64,000 nucleotides of DNA from Parietichytrium sp. I65-24A (lineage: Eukaryota; Sar; Bigyra; Thraustochytrida; Thraustochytriidae): contig BLSF01000002.1 of the NCBI GenBank assembly GCA_012862575.1, forward strand, positions 186,001 through 250,000, written 5' to 3'. Positions 1 through 9,793 of the stretch are shown here, piece by piece. A program made the position numbers and the translations under genes. The notes under the pieces were generated by a model. That model was not told where the DNA came from. It did not search any database and saw only the letters and a list, made by a program, of their open reading frames with translations. Each line of letters opens with the position of its first letter. Position 1 is the stretch's first letter.

Positions 1-2730
1 CCATTGGTGGACCTATACCATGTGATGCATAAATTTTGTGCGTCGCTTTCGATCAAAACGTTGGGAGCTCAGGCGCGAGAGCTCACGGAGAATCACTGGA
101 AAGCCGGGGTTCTCCACGTTAGCACCCCAAAGCCAGATACTCTCGAGCTTCGGCACTGGTCGGACCCGTGCACTCTGTGCATCAAGTACGATCCTGCTGA
201 GCGGGAGGGGCAGCTTTATGTGGAATTAGATCCTCCCATCGACACTGCAAATTGCAGGTCCATGATAGCCATGGCTCTGAACAAAGCCCCGCCTTCTCAC
301 CGACGGAGAGAGCTTGTGTTGAATAGTGACGATCGAACTTCGTCTGATCTTGCCAATCACAAACAAGGATCAAGCGGCCTCTTTGTCGACGGCCTGTGTC
401 CGTCTCAACTGAATGTGGAGAAGGTTCTCTTGCTTGGGGCGCTCGCGCACGCAGAGGGCCGCCTTAATCAACTTGGCATGGCGCTAGACCACATTCTTTT
501 CGAGGCAGAAATTGGCGCCGACACGTCGGTGCGCAAAGCAAACTCTGCGCACATGTGGCTGCCGCGATTCAAGCACACAATGAGTATTTTAACTGAGGAG
601 AATCACGTCGCTCTGCACATCGACTTGCCCGTCCAGCGTTACCTTCGAGTAACCGTGGAGATGCGCACTGGCGACTTTATTCTTAACCTTGTTAGGCATA
701 GCACTGGCACCGCGCTTTTGCAAACTGGAGATTCCCATCAGACCTCCAGGCAGTGGGGCAGCTCAAAGGACCTTAGCCTCATAAGCTCCGCTGAGAAGGC
801 TGTCAATGATGCTCTGCGATCCGACAAAATTTCTGGTGCTGCTCAGCATCTTGCAGAACTTCTTACACTCTTGGCCACGCATTCGATACTGGAGTCCTTT
901 GAGTTGGCTGCGGAGACAGAGCAGATGGCATATCAGCGGTCTTGTCCATTTATCATTGGAGCCGAAGGTGTCGGTCCCGACTCCAGTTCTTTGCGTGACA
1001 GCATTCCGTGTCTCTTCGTACGTTTGCACTCCTGGGATAACTTGGAGTATTTTCTGGGCATGTGCGGACGTGGCTGTGCAAAGAGGCTGTTTCCTGGCCA
1101 CCCAATTTTTGCGGAAGAAGACGTCGTTCTCGCTAACGCTTCCAAGTCCGTAGACGTGAGCCTCCCATCAAATCAATTTGACTGGTTTGTCCTGGCTGGG
1201 CCGTTCTCCAGGTCGGTGACTATGAACCTGTCACAGATTCGCATTGGGAAGCCTTTCAATAATATTTCGGAGAACTTTTCCTCCGATGCCACTGTGAAGG
1301 TCATGTTCGATCACGTCCTTCATGAAGCGCGACATCAAGCCATGGATCTCCGAATGTCCAAGTTCTTAGATCACTTTAGAGAGGACACTGGCTTGGTGGC
1401 TCTCTCAACTGGAGCGCGATCAATACAGATCCGTGTGACGCCTCAAATGTCTGGGTTGGTGTCAAGAGCCTTTTTCAGCCCGACTGTGGTGATTGTGTTT
1501 CATGCAGAGGTTCTCGGCTTTGATGTGTCAATTAAGCGTTCGGAACAAGAAACTAGGAAGGTGCATAGCCTGCCGATTGGGTCCAAAAGGCCAGACCTTG
1601 ATTTGATCTTTGCATTGAGCGGAACGATCAAGTACAACGAGGAAGGGCTGTGTCTCCAGTACCGGTCCGAAGAGGATGACTCGAATGGGATGGACCAGAC
1701 AACCAAAGTCGAAACTTCATTTCAAATGATATCTGCGTCCCCGTTCGCGCCTACAAGTACGCCGGGAATTCCGCTGACACCTGGGCTGCCACTCACACCA
1801 GCTCCAAACGGCATGGAAGGGCGCGGGCAAGCTCGCTTGCCCATTCGTAAGCTTCGAAACGGTACATACGTGTCAAAAGCGTCTTCTCTGCACGACTTTA
1901 GCGATTTATCTGCTCTCAATATGGATTTGGTTTCTGCTGCCAAGATGGAGATCTTTTGTCAGTGCCTTTTGAACGCAAGAATGCCTGGATCTGAGGATAT
2001 AATATCACTTGACGCGGCTGGTGAGAGCCAGGTGCACTCTGTTAAAATTCTTTACGCCAGCCACATATGCGTGATGCTCAAGTGTCGAAGTGCAGACATA
2101 TCACTCGGTGTCGCGATCGGCATAGATCCGAGCCCTACCCGGAATTTTATTCTACGAATTTTGTCGGTGCAGAAGGACACTGCCGGAAAGCTCCCGCTTC
2201 CAGAGGAGCTGCCTTGGAAACATGAAATCGTCAAGCTTCTCGACAACTATATTCCGTCGGATCTCTATGATGTGAACTGGGAGCTGATGGATCAGGTCGT
2301 CCGCCAGGTCTTGGCCTCCCTCACGTTTGCCTTGCCGTGCTTGCCTGCCCTGAGTGGGGTTCTAAACCCTCAGCCAGACTGTATCTTAAACGAGAACAAA
2401 GAAAAGAAGGAGGAGCCTGCTCCTGCCGTCCCACGCGGTCGTGGGAAGGGACTTCTTTCTGCCAAAATCCAGGCCCAGAAAGAGAGCGCTGATAACGGAG
2501 CGCGGGGCATCACAGTTGTAGCTCTTTCGCATCTTCGCTTGCGTGTGCTCGTCGGCGAACTTCGTGAACTGGATCTTCTCTTTCAGTTGAATGGCATTGA
2601 CATGAGATCGGACGCCCCTGAGACCAAAGGTGTTCTAGGCGGTTTCCAGAAAATGGTGGAATATCCAGAGTTTCCGAAACTGCTTGAAGATTGTATTAGA
2701 GCGATGCTCGACGCAGCTGCTGCGAAATAA
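1..2730 (+). CDS. MED14: Mediator subunit 14 (MED14/RGR1), 5' end outside window
   Basis: MED14 is the scaffold subunit of Mediator, linking head, middle and tail modules and bridging activators to RNA polymerase II in the nucleus. The frame is open from the first base, so the N-terminal conserved domain is missing; the first in-window codon that could look like a start is TTG, not ATG. Visible similarity to animal MED14 includes the segment with the FCASLSIKTLGAQARELTENH block near residues 11-30, the block starting NVEKVLLLGALAHAEGRL near residue 138 (counterpart of SIEKLLIDSVHARAHQKL), and LHIDLPVQ...MRTGDFILNL near residues 205-230. A Pro/Thr-rich linker lies near residues 580-600 and the protein ends after a basic stretch near residue 815. 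Animal MED14 is about 1450 residues, so the 908 seen here are compatible with its middle and C-terminal parts. Ends TAATAA. Confidence 0.8.
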   Translation, partial: PLVDLYHVMHKFCASLSIKTLGAQARELTENHWKAGVLHVSTPKPDTLELRHWSDPCTLCIKYDPAEREGQLYVELDPPIDTANCRSMIAMALNKAPPSHRRRELVLNSDDRTSSDLANHKQGSSGLFVDGLCPSQLNVEKVLLLGALAHAEGRLNQLGMALDHILFEAEIGADTSVRKANSAHMWLPRFKHTMSILTEENHVALHIDLPVQRYLRVTVEMRTGDFILNLVRHSTGTALLQTGDSHQTSRQWGSSKDLSLISSAEKAVNDALRSDKISGAAQHLAELLTLLATHSILESFELAAETEQMAYQRSCPFIIGAEGVGPDSSSLRDSIPCLFVRLHSWDNLEYFLGMCGRGCAKRLFPGHPIFAEEDVVLANASKSVDVSLPSNQFDWFVLAGPFSRSVTMNLSQIRIGKPFNNISENFSSDATVKVMFDHVLHEARHQAMDLRMSKFLDHFREDTGLVALSTGARSIQIRVTPQMSGLVSRAFFSPTVVIVFHAEVLGFDVSIKRSEQETRKVHSLPIGSKRPDLDLIFALSGTIKYNEEGLCLQYRSEEDDSNGMDQTTKVETSFQMISASPFAPTSTPGIPLTPGLPLTPAPNGMEGRGQARLPIRKLRNGTYVSKASSLHDFSDLSALNMDLVSAAKMEIFCQCLLNARMPGSEDIISLDAAGESQVHSVKILYASHICVMLKCRSADISLGVAIGIDPSPTRNFILRILSVQKDTAGKLPLPEELPWKHEIVKLLDNYIPSDLYDVNWELMDQVVRQVLASLTFALPCLPALSGVLNPQPDCILNENKEKKEEPAPAVPRGRGKGLLSAKIQAQKESADNGARGITVVALSHLRLRVLVGELRELDLLFQLNGIDMRSDAPETKGVLGGFQKMVEYPEFPKLLEDCIRAMLDAAAAK

Positions 2731-3006
2731 TAAGCAAATTTGTACGAATTTTTACCCTCGCTCGTGTCTCTGTTATCCTCTTCAATGACTCACAAAAGGC
2801 GAAAAAAGAATCGCAACACACTGAAAAAGGGCTTCATCCCCTTGACTCGTCGAGGTGGATATGGATACTTTTCCAATTTTTAGATGTTCTTGTTATAATT
2901 CTACTATGGACAGATCAGGAATGATGAGGAGAAGACCAGGCAAGGTAATGCCCGGGCAAAGTTCTGCGCGAACCGATTTGAAAGACCCAATACAAACGCA
3001 TGGCTT

Positions 3007-3324
3007 TCAAAACCATTCCTTGGCACGGACCCCAAAATATGCTGCGGAGAGCCCACCAAGCCCGGCCACCGCAATGGGCACGGGTTTACGCGAGCTCATG
3101 GCCCTGGCTCCCATGCCAAGCCCAAGTGCCGATGAAAGCCCAAACCCGAGCATGTGGCCCATCTTCGGATCCTTCTCCGAAATAAGCCACCCCGCAATCA
3201 AGTATCCCGTCCCTGCGCAGCACCCGGCAACCAAGCTAGGCACAGATCCTTTCCTGAATCCCATTGCCCCGCCGGCAAACATGAGCCCGCCCATTCCGAA
3301 AGCCAAGTGCGCTTGTCCCGTCAT
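3007..3324 (-). CDS. TMEM14-family small membrane protein
   Basis: A 105-residue protein with four hydrophobic segments separated by short Gly-rich turns, the pattern of the Tmemb_14 (UPF0136) family. The start MTGQAHLAFGMGGLMFAGGA and the motif with KGSVPSL followed by GCCAGTGYLIAGW are characteristic. Family members sit in mitochondrial inner or plastid envelope membranes; TMEM14C supports porphyrin transport in animals and plant FAX proteins export fatty acids. Which role applies cannot be told from the sequence. Starts at an ATG; convergent with MED14 (277 bp between stops). An 8-bp tandem array begins 14 bp upstream of the ATG. Two longer frames on the opposite strand are shadows. Confidence 0.85.
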   Translation of the reverse strand: MTGQAHLAFGMGGLMFAGGAMGFRKGSVPSLVAGCCAGTGYLIAGWLISEKDPKMGHMLGFGLSSALGLGMGARAMSSRKPVPIAVAGLGGLSAAYFGVRAKEWF

Positions 3325-3337
3325 TCTCCCTCTTTTT

Positions 3338-3382
3338 CTGAATTCTGAATTCTGAATTCTGACTTCTGGATTCTGGATTCTG
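3338..3382. repeat. 8-bp tandem array (TGAATTCT, degenerate)
   Basis: About five and a half copies of TGAATTCT, the last ones drifting to TGGATTCT. It begins 14 bp upstream of the TMEM14-like ATG. Confidence 0.9.
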
Positions 3383-4013
3383 CTCTTTCCTCTTTTTACC
3401 TTTGCGTTTTCTCAGTACTTGGTACTCGAGTACGCGGCACGATAACCTTACTGACTCCTCTTTGGTTGCTTACTTTCAGTGAACACATGCTTATTGCTTC
3501 TCGATCTATCTATGTATCTATCATCTATCTATCTATCAAACAAGAGCTTCACGAAAAGATTTCACTTTTCATGCTTTTCATACTCGATCCTCTTCTATCA
3601 CACAATAGACTTTACACATAATGGGAACCAGACAGACAGACAGACAGAGAGAGAGAGAGACTTCTGCTTTGCGGGTTCTCTATCGCGGAACCCGATTGTT
3701 CCAGACACCAGGCTCCCACCCTTCTGGAATACAATCCCGGTTCCTAGCCTGTTTCTCTACGAGAGCCTACGTCTTCCTCTGGTACACTCCTAGTGTTCCC
3801 CGGTATCCTCAACATTTTCCGGCGGAACTTGACAGCTTTCACTGTCATTTCAATAGATTGAAAGTTGGAGCATGTTGGAGCATGTTGGATGTTGCAGTAG
3901 TTGCAGTGAAGCAAGAGGAAACCAAAGGCAAAACCAAAGGCAAAACCAAAGCCCAATTCATTGACGAGAGCTGCAGAGCCAAGGGCGCCAGTAGGAGCAA
4001 CAGCGGTGGCAGT

Positions 4014-4062
<49 letters not shown>
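4014..4062. repeat. 6-bp tandem array (GCAGGA)
   Basis: About eight copies of GGAGCA/GCAGGA ending 125 bp upstream of the J-protein ATG. Antisense frames through it give a poly-Leu peptide that I do not regard as coding. Confidence 0.9.
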
Positions 4063-4186
4063 GAATCAAGGGACTCACAGAGCCTCGACGCCGTGCGCGG
4101 GGTGTTGTTTCAGGAGAAAGGGGTGAAGGGGTGGGGGGGATACTCTGAAGGAACGTTGGTGGGAAGCGAAATCGATCGAAGGAAGA

Positions 4187-5344
4187 ATGCCGGAAGGAAA
4201 CGTTTCGAGCGATGATTACTATGAAGTGCTGGGTGTGGACAAAGGCGCTTCGGAAGCGGAGATTAAAAAGGCGTATAGGAGATTGGCTGTGAAGCACCAC
4301 CCGGACAAGAACCCGGACAATAGGGAAGCAGCTGAGGAGCGATTCAAGAAGGTTGCAGAAGCCTACGAGGTCCTGAGTGACAAGGAGAAGCGCCAGCAAT
4401 ACGACCAGTTCGGCAAAAATGCTTTCAACGGAGGTGGTGGAATGCCTGGCGGCGCCACATCGTTTGCGCATGCCGAAGACATTTTTGCACAGTTCTTCGG
4501 AGGCCGCAGCCCATTCGAGGCGTTCTTTGGTGGCGATATGGGCGGCGGTGGCGGCGGCGGCGGGTTCTCCTTTGGAGGGGGCGGTGGCCAGCCAACATTT
4601 ATGTTTCAGCAAATGGGCGGCATGCCCGGCGGAATGGGAGGCATGCCTGGTGGCATGGGAGGTATGCCAGGGGGAATGGGAGGCATGGGAGGTATGCCAG
4701 GGGGAATGGGAGGCATGGGAGGTATGTCCGGATTTCCTGGTGGTATGGGAGGTATGGGAGGCTTTCCTGGAGGCATGGGTGGAATGGGAGGTATGGGCGG
4801 CTTTCCGGGAGGAATGCCGCACGGAATGGGCGGCGCACAAGGCCCACCTCAAGTTCCAAATCGCTTAAAGCCCGGAACCATCGTGTTGATCAAGGGCCTC
4901 AAATCTTCTCCTCAGTGGAACGATACCTACGGCAAAATCATGTCTTATGACCCGAGCAAAGACAGGTATCAAGTGCATCTGGACGAGGAGGGTCAGGTTC
5001 TTGCGCTCCGACCTGGAAACATTTTCCAGATTGTTCAAAATGTCGAGTTGTACGGCGTGAAGAGTCAGCCGCAGCTTAATGGCCAACGTGGTGTACTGTT
5101 TGACTGGAACGATGAAAAGCACCGCGGATATGTAAATATACAAAACTCCCAGATGTCTTTCAGTGCCGGAAACATTATATTGCCAGCAGGCACGGTAGTA
5201 ATGATCGTCAATCTGACCGGGGCACCAAAGCACAATGGTAGGTACGGAACCATTAAAGAGATCCTGCGATCTGATGAGCGATATTTGATCTCCCTGAGCC
5301 CATCAGAACAACTCAAGGTTCGGTTTAATAACGTCCGCCCTTAA
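4187..5344 (+). CDS. J-domain co-chaperone with Gly/Met-rich linker and three KOW-like C-terminal repeats
   Basis: A 385-residue Hsp40-type protein. Residues 10-75 are a canonical J domain ([20 protein letters not shown]; the HPD triad that stimulates Hsp70 ATPase is at 38-40). Residues 90-215 are Gly/Phe- then Gly/Met-rich, with about ten GGMGGMPGG-type repeats. The usual class A/B substrate-binding C-terminus and the zinc-finger Cys repeats are absent. In their place are three related 45-55-residue modules (about 226-281, 284-333, 335-385), each with an xNGxxGxI/V core, an xRYxV strand and an xxxxNI end, resembling KOW/SH3-like barrels. The ATG fits the start of J-domain homology. Hsp70 co-chaperone activity is expected; the role of the C-terminus is unknown. 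Confidence 0.9.
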   Translation: MPEGNVSSDDYYEVLGVDKGASEAEIKKAYRRLAVKHHPDKNPDNREAAEERFKKVAEAYEVLSDKEKRQQYDQFGKNAFNGGGGMPGGATSFAHAEDIFAQFFGGRSPFEAFFGGDMGGGGGGGGFSFGGGGGQPTFMFQQMGGMPGGMGGMPGGMGGMPGGMGGMGGMPGGMGGMGGMSGFPGGMGGMGGFPGGMGGMGGMGGFPGGMPHGMGGAQGPPQVPNRLKPGTIVLIKGLKSSPQWNDTYGKIMSYDPSKDRYQVHLDEEGQVLALRPGNIFQIVQNVELYGVKSQPQLNGQRGVLFDWNDEKHRGYVNIQNSQMSFSAGNIILPAGTVVMIVNLTGAPKHNGRYGTIKEILRSDERYLISLSPSEQLKVRFNNVRP

Positions 5345-6564
5345 ATAGAACCCACAGTATTCTTTATTCCATTCAGAATCAGAATTTCAGAACATAGTGT
5401 GTCGAGATGTCGCATTTTCCGACAAACCAATTTATCTCCGCTGATTTGGAGTAGTTCGTTTGGTTGTGTTCGAACTCAGCTGTTGGGCAATTTTATTTGT
5501 AAATCCGGGTTTGGTTCAATTGCGCCTCCATCAACCTCCTACACTCCAGGCCTACTACTGTGCGTTAGACTTCTTCCTACACTTCCCTGATGCGTTGGAC
5601 TCCAGTACGGGGAGGTACTGAGTAAAATATGGGACTCAGAGTCAGTCTTTCTATCCCTTCTCATAATATTCGCTAACAGAACGAGTAATACCTTCAACAG
5701 CCTACCTTTTTCTACCACGTTCCTTGATGTAGAACCTACTACCATACCAATAATGACAGAATGGTAAAACCTTAGCTGTTTAGTCCACAAGAATAGGTCC
5801 AAGCACCTTACCTACGATGTTAGCCCATTGCCTGTGATGTTTACGTAGACTCTGGTTAAACACAGGGTAGATGTGTAAGCACCTTACAGAACCAGAACCT
5901 CCTACGTGGTAATACAGTACTACCTTGTCCTTCTTATTACTACAATACACTCTTGCTATCGAAAACCCGGGAAAGCCTGCGTAGCGGCGTGACGCAGTTA
6001 GGACCACCTATTGCTTGCGCTATTCCGCTAGTCTTCAATTAGCGTGGCGACTTGTCCTGCAAACACAGCGACTGAGTAGACTGTAGACTGAGTAGACTGA
6101 GAGGAGAGAGGAGAGAAAAGTACTGTGAGTGCCGTGAAGAAATTGTTCTCGTTGAGAAGGTGTCAACAGTGTCACCCAACAGAACCAACAGCAACAAAAC
6201 AAAGAAACAAAGAGCGAAACAAAGAGCAGCAACAGAAACAACAGGACCCCCGACCGAAAGCGGAGATAGCCAAGTTAAAGAAAGAAAGAAAGAGAAAGCC
6301 AACCCACCAGCCAGCTACCAAGCTACCAAGCTACCGACGAAGCGACAAAGCGCGAGAGAGAGGTGGCTGTTGTGAAAAGAGACTTGTTGAGTTGAGTTGG
6401 CCCAGTCAACTGATCATTTGGTCAATCGTTCGGCAGTTGGCGGCGGTCCGGGTGCAGGGTGCAGGGTGCAGGGTGCAGGGTGCAGGGTGAACCAAACAAA
6501 GCCAGGTTGGGGTCAGTTGGGGTCAGTTGGGACAGGAGAAGAAAGAGGGCGAGGGCCAGGGGCG
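5345..6564. other. Intergenic region upstream of the lipase gene
   Basis: About 1.2 kb without a supported gene. The phrase AAGCACCTTAC occurs twice (near 5798 and 5878). A purine-rich leader with AAAGAAAG tracts precedes two tandem arrays close to the lipase ATG. Frames reading through 6397-6564 lack an ATG in phase with the gene. Confidence 0.6.
6452..6531. repeat. Two tandem arrays: 7-bp (GTGCAGG) x5 and 10-bp (GTCAGTTGGG)
   Basis: Five perfect GTGCAGG units (6452-6486) and about two and a half GTCAGTTGGG units (6506-6531), lying 34-113 bp before the lipase ATG. Confidence 0.9.
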
Positions 6565-9546
6565 ATGACGTGGCGAAAGAGTAAAGGGCAGTCGCAGGCG
6601 GAACTGCATTCGCGTAATGTGGCGCTGCTGCCGAGCATTGGGGTGAGAGCAGATCGGAGGAATATTCTGCGGTGGTGCAAGAAGCTGAACGGCGTGCTCC
6701 ACGACAAGAGGAGACGCATAGGCGGTATCGTAACTATATATGATACAGAAGAGGGGCATCCCGAAAACTTGGTCGGTAAACAATGCTTGAAGAGCGTGAG
6801 CTCTGGAGAAGTGCGAAAGTTCCCTCAAGACCCGTACGATGAAGATGGTGTGCATGAGGTGTACGAGTGGGCTCGCGAGGAGATCATGTGCGCTTTGCAA
6901 GCAGGGGTGGATGTGCTGATCATTGACGAGATCGGGCCAGAAGTCATCCATGGCGAGGCCCTCGACTCAGCCCTGAGGGCGTGCCTGTGGAAGGCCGGAG
7001 AGGAGGCCACGGAAACTCTCTTTCTCATAGTCGCAGACCGCTCACTAATTTCGATGTTTGGAAATCTTTACGGCCTCTCCCGTCAGGATAAATTTGTCAA
7101 GCTTGGGTCGTTTAGAGAATTTCTCAAATGGGAAAGTATCCCAAAGCATTCTGGGGGCGCGCTTCGAACGTTTTCCTGGAGCCCAAACTATGAACAGGTA
7201 GCTGTTTCGGACGACAATCTGCCAGGATTAGATGATGAGCAGGAGTACGTGTCGTACGAGTACAAGCACCATGGGCAGGGACCATTTTACACTCTTATCA
7301 GGTTTCCGCTTCTAGCGTTTACGGTGATGATCATCTTCGCTGAGCTTGCCGGATATGCTTTTGTGCGTCAGCTTGTCAATGTGATCGAGAATCTTTTCCG
7401 ATCCAACCGAGCAGTCCACAAACAGTTGATCACCGCTACGCACTACACCTCATGGAGAAGGATAGCACGCCAGCTCGATGTACTAGAGAACAAGACAAGT
7501 GGCAGCGTTGGCCACGTGCCAACCATTCATCAGTTCTGCAAGAGCCTGGAGCGCCTCACAAAGCAACTTGCCGTTGAGAAAAAGAATGCTCACTTGCAAC
7601 GCGTTGAAGGCAAGAAAGATGGCGTTTTAGATGACCTTGACGTCCTCGGGTCAGGTGAGTCCGAGTCAGACTCGCGTTCCACCATTGACCCAGCTTCCCC
7701 AGATGGAGTTTCTCCGTTTTCATACGGTGCAGAACACGAACTGTTGTCCTGTCTGAGAGCGTGCACGACGTCTCTCGTAGAGCTCGTGAATGAGCACTTG
7801 TACTCGATGAATTATGTCGGGACAAACCTCCAGCTCAAACAATGCGTGGAAAGCTACGTCAAAGCGTTGGAAGAAATCGATACCACCGTTGATCCTGATA
7901 TTCTCCACTTCCGCGAGTGGGATCTCTTAAAACGAAAGATTGATGATCAAAATCTGCTGTTCCAGGCGGAGGAAACCTTAGATTCTGTTCGCTCTGCCGG
8001 CGGCCTGCAAGATAGACTCTGGAAATCCCCGGTCCGCGCCACTATCAGTGCGTTGAAAAGTTCCCCATCGGTGGCTAATTCACCTACTGGGCGCTCCATT
8101 CTCGCTCGCCTCCAGGCTTACGAAAACGGAGAGGAAACCGACCAGCAAAAGGCGAAAACTTCTAAGGTTTCGCCGCGCTCCTCAGGCAGAACGGCCGATA
8201 AGGCGTCTACGCGTGCTGCAGAGAATGGTGAAAGCGAGGGAGTGGAGAGGCACTACGAGCAAGTAAACCCGTATTCCTTGGAGTACCCCATCGTTGACGA
8301 AGGTAAGCAAGCTGCAGCGCATGACCTTGCCGAAAGCCAGGCGCGCTCGTTGATGCTCTCCCCTCGAAGTGTGCTGTCCTCGCAATACTCTGTGAACGGG
8401 GACTTCAAGCGCATGAATGCCAAGGAAAGGCAAGAGCAGTTGTTGGGTGCCTTCCAGCAATGCAAGGTTCGATTCTACTCTGAACTTTCCCACACCTACG
8501 GCGAGAGCGCCCTTTGCCTTAGTGGAGGCGCTGGAAACGCATACTACCATTTGGGTGTGGTAAAGACTCTTTTAGAACGGAATTGTCTTCCCATGCACGT
8601 GACGGGCGCGTCCGGTGGAGCACTGATTGGCTCTTTCGTCTGCACTCGCACGGATGAGGAGCTCCGGGAGGACTTGCGCGCTGATCATTTGTGCAAGGTG
8701 TTCGACCCTTGCTCTGCTGGAATCAGTGGAATGCTCAAGCATCTTTTAGAGTTTGGGACCTTATTCAATGTTGAGGAATGGATTAAGAAAATGGTTTCCA
8801 AAGTGTGCGGGAGCATGACCTTTCAAGAAGCTTACGAAAAGACCGGCAGGTCTCTCACCATCACGGTCTACAACATCGATGCCAAGGGCAGAAATCACAC
8901 TCGTGTGCTGAACCACAAGGTGACGCCAAATGTAGTTATCTACTCTGCAGTGCTTGCTAGCTCCGCGCTGCCAAGGTTGCTTCCGCCAATTGAGCTCTTG
9001 CGGAAGGACGCCCGAGGAAATATCACTGAGTACCACAGCTTTGGGCGATTTTGGAGAGACGGGTCGTTCGAGAATGAACTTCCTCTGGAAGCACTCAGGC
9101 AACTGTTCAATGTTACCTTTCCAATTGTGAGCCAAGTGGAGCCCCATATCTCGCCGTTCTTCTATGACAATCGCGGTGCAGCCGGGAAGAGCGTCGCACA
9201 CCGCGGCGGTCGTGGTTGGCGAGGAGGATTTTTGCTCTCTTATTGCGAACGTCTCCTCAAGCTGGATATCAAGAAGTGGCTGGAGCTCGTTCGCGACTTC
9301 AACTTGCTCCCAAAGGTCATGGAGACTGATGTGAGTTCAGTCTTCCTTGGAAGAACTCGCGGTGCGTGCACATTGGTTCCCCCGATCATGCTGGCCAGCT
9401 ACACGAATCTAATTGCAGACCCAAACACCCCGGCGAGGGTGCAGCGCTACCTGAACGTCGGCCAGCAAATGGCATGGCCGAAGCTTAATATGATTCAGGA
9501 TCGTCTGCGGGTGGAACGCAAACTTCGCGAGTTGTCGCACTTTTAA
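6565..9546 (+). CDS. SDP1/TGL-type triacylglycerol lipase (DUF3336 + patatin) with N-terminal THEP1-like NTPase-fold domain
   Basis: A 993-residue protein. The C-terminal half is a patatin-like lipase of the SDP1/TGL3-5 family, which hydrolyses triacylglycerol at lipid droplets: oxyanion loop GGAGNAYYHLGV, nucleophile Ser683 in GASGG, catalytic Asp832 in DGSFENELP, followed by the family-typical FNVTFPIVSQVEPHISP. Upstream is a DUF3336-like segment (HYTSWRRIARQLDVLENK) after a hydrophobic membrane helix (about residues 245-275). Residues 20-165 are unusual: GGIVTIYDT, a Walker-B-like VLIIDEIGPE at 116-125 and LFLIVADRS resemble THEP1/DUF2478 nucleoside-triphosphatases, but the P-loop is lost (SIGVRADRRN where GxxGxGKT is expected). 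An insert with acidic and Ser-rich tracts separates DUF3336 from patatin. The ATG at 6565 is the first in frame; the open frame upstream begins at a TTG and runs through tandem repeats. Confidence 0.85.
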   Translation: MTWRKSKGQSQAELHSRNVALLPSIGVRADRRNILRWCKKLNGVLHDKRRRIGGIVTIYDTEEGHPENLVGKQCLKSVSSGEVRKFPQDPYDEDGVHEVYEWAREEIMCALQAGVDVLIIDEIGPEVIHGEALDSALRACLWKAGEEATETLFLIVADRSLISMFGNLYGLSRQDKFVKLGSFREFLKWESIPKHSGGALRTFSWSPNYEQVAVSDDNLPGLDDEQEYVSYEYKHHGQGPFYTLIRFPLLAFTVMIIFAELAGYAFVRQLVNVIENLFRSNRAVHKQLITATHYTSWRRIARQLDVLENKTSGSVGHVPTIHQFCKSLERLTKQLAVEKKNAHLQRVEGKKDGVLDDLDVLGSGESESDSRSTIDPASPDGVSPFSYGAEHELLSCLRACTTSLVELVNEHLYSMNYVGTNLQLKQCVESYVKALEEIDTTVDPDILHFREWDLLKRKIDDQNLLFQAEETLDSVRSAGGLQDRLWKSPVRATISALKSSPSVANSPTGRSILARLQAYENGEETDQQKAKTSKVSPRSSGRTADKASTRAAENGESEGVERHYEQVNPYSLEYPIVDEGKQAAAHDLAESQARSLMLSPRSVLSSQYSVNGDFKRMNAKERQEQLLGAFQQCKVRFYSELSHTYGESALCLSGGAGNAYYHLGVVKTLLERNCLPMHVTGASGGALIGSFVCTRTDEELREDLRADHLCKVFDPCSAGISGMLKHLLEFGTLFNVEEWIKKMVSKVCGSMTFQEAYEKTGRSLTITVYNIDAKGRNHTRVLNHKVTPNVVIYSAVLASSALPRLLPPIELLRKDARGNITEYHSFGRFWRDGSFENELPLEALRQLFNVTFPIVSQVEPHISPFFYDNRGAAGKSVAHRGGRGWRGGFLLSYCERLLKLDIKKWLELVRDFNLLPKVMETDVSSVFLGRTRGACTLVPPIMLASYTNLIADPNTPARVQRYLNVGQQMAWPKLNMIQDRLRVERKLRELSHF

Positions 9547-9793
9547 AAGTGGCGAGATCGAGCCTTCGCGTACCAGAACTATGCAGGTCAACCAAGCGGC
9601 CTGCCCGAATCGTTTAGTAGTTAAACAATGTACAGAATTTAGATTGCACTTTCTTCTATTTTCTATATTTCATCCCGAAGGTTTTCAAAATCTTCTTCAG
9701 AGTCTTTTGTGGGTGTGAAGTTGGGCGAGGCGTCCGTCCATTCATACTTCATTAAATTGTGGAGAAACAGGATACAAGAAAGTCAGCGATGTG

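Larger units (their letters stand above)
3325..4186. other. Intergenic region between TMEM14-like and J-protein genes (divergent)
   Basis: No gene supported. Contains the 8-bp array next to TMEM14-like, a perfect 12-bp palindrome GTACTCGAGTAC (3422-3433), an ATCT array, a GACA/GA array (3628-3660) and a 6-bp GCAGGA array (4014-4062) before the J-protein. Frames here encode only low-complexity peptides. Confidence 0.7.

Noticed and set aside
3845-4852. 335-residue minus-strand frame with His/Ser and poly-Leu repeats
   Set aside because: Antisense shadow of the J-protein Gly/Met repeats and the GCAGGA array; low complexity only.
6397-6564. 56-codon upstream extension of the lipase frame
   Set aside because: Begins at TTG, runs through GTGCAGG repeats and lacks homology; the first ATG is at 6565.
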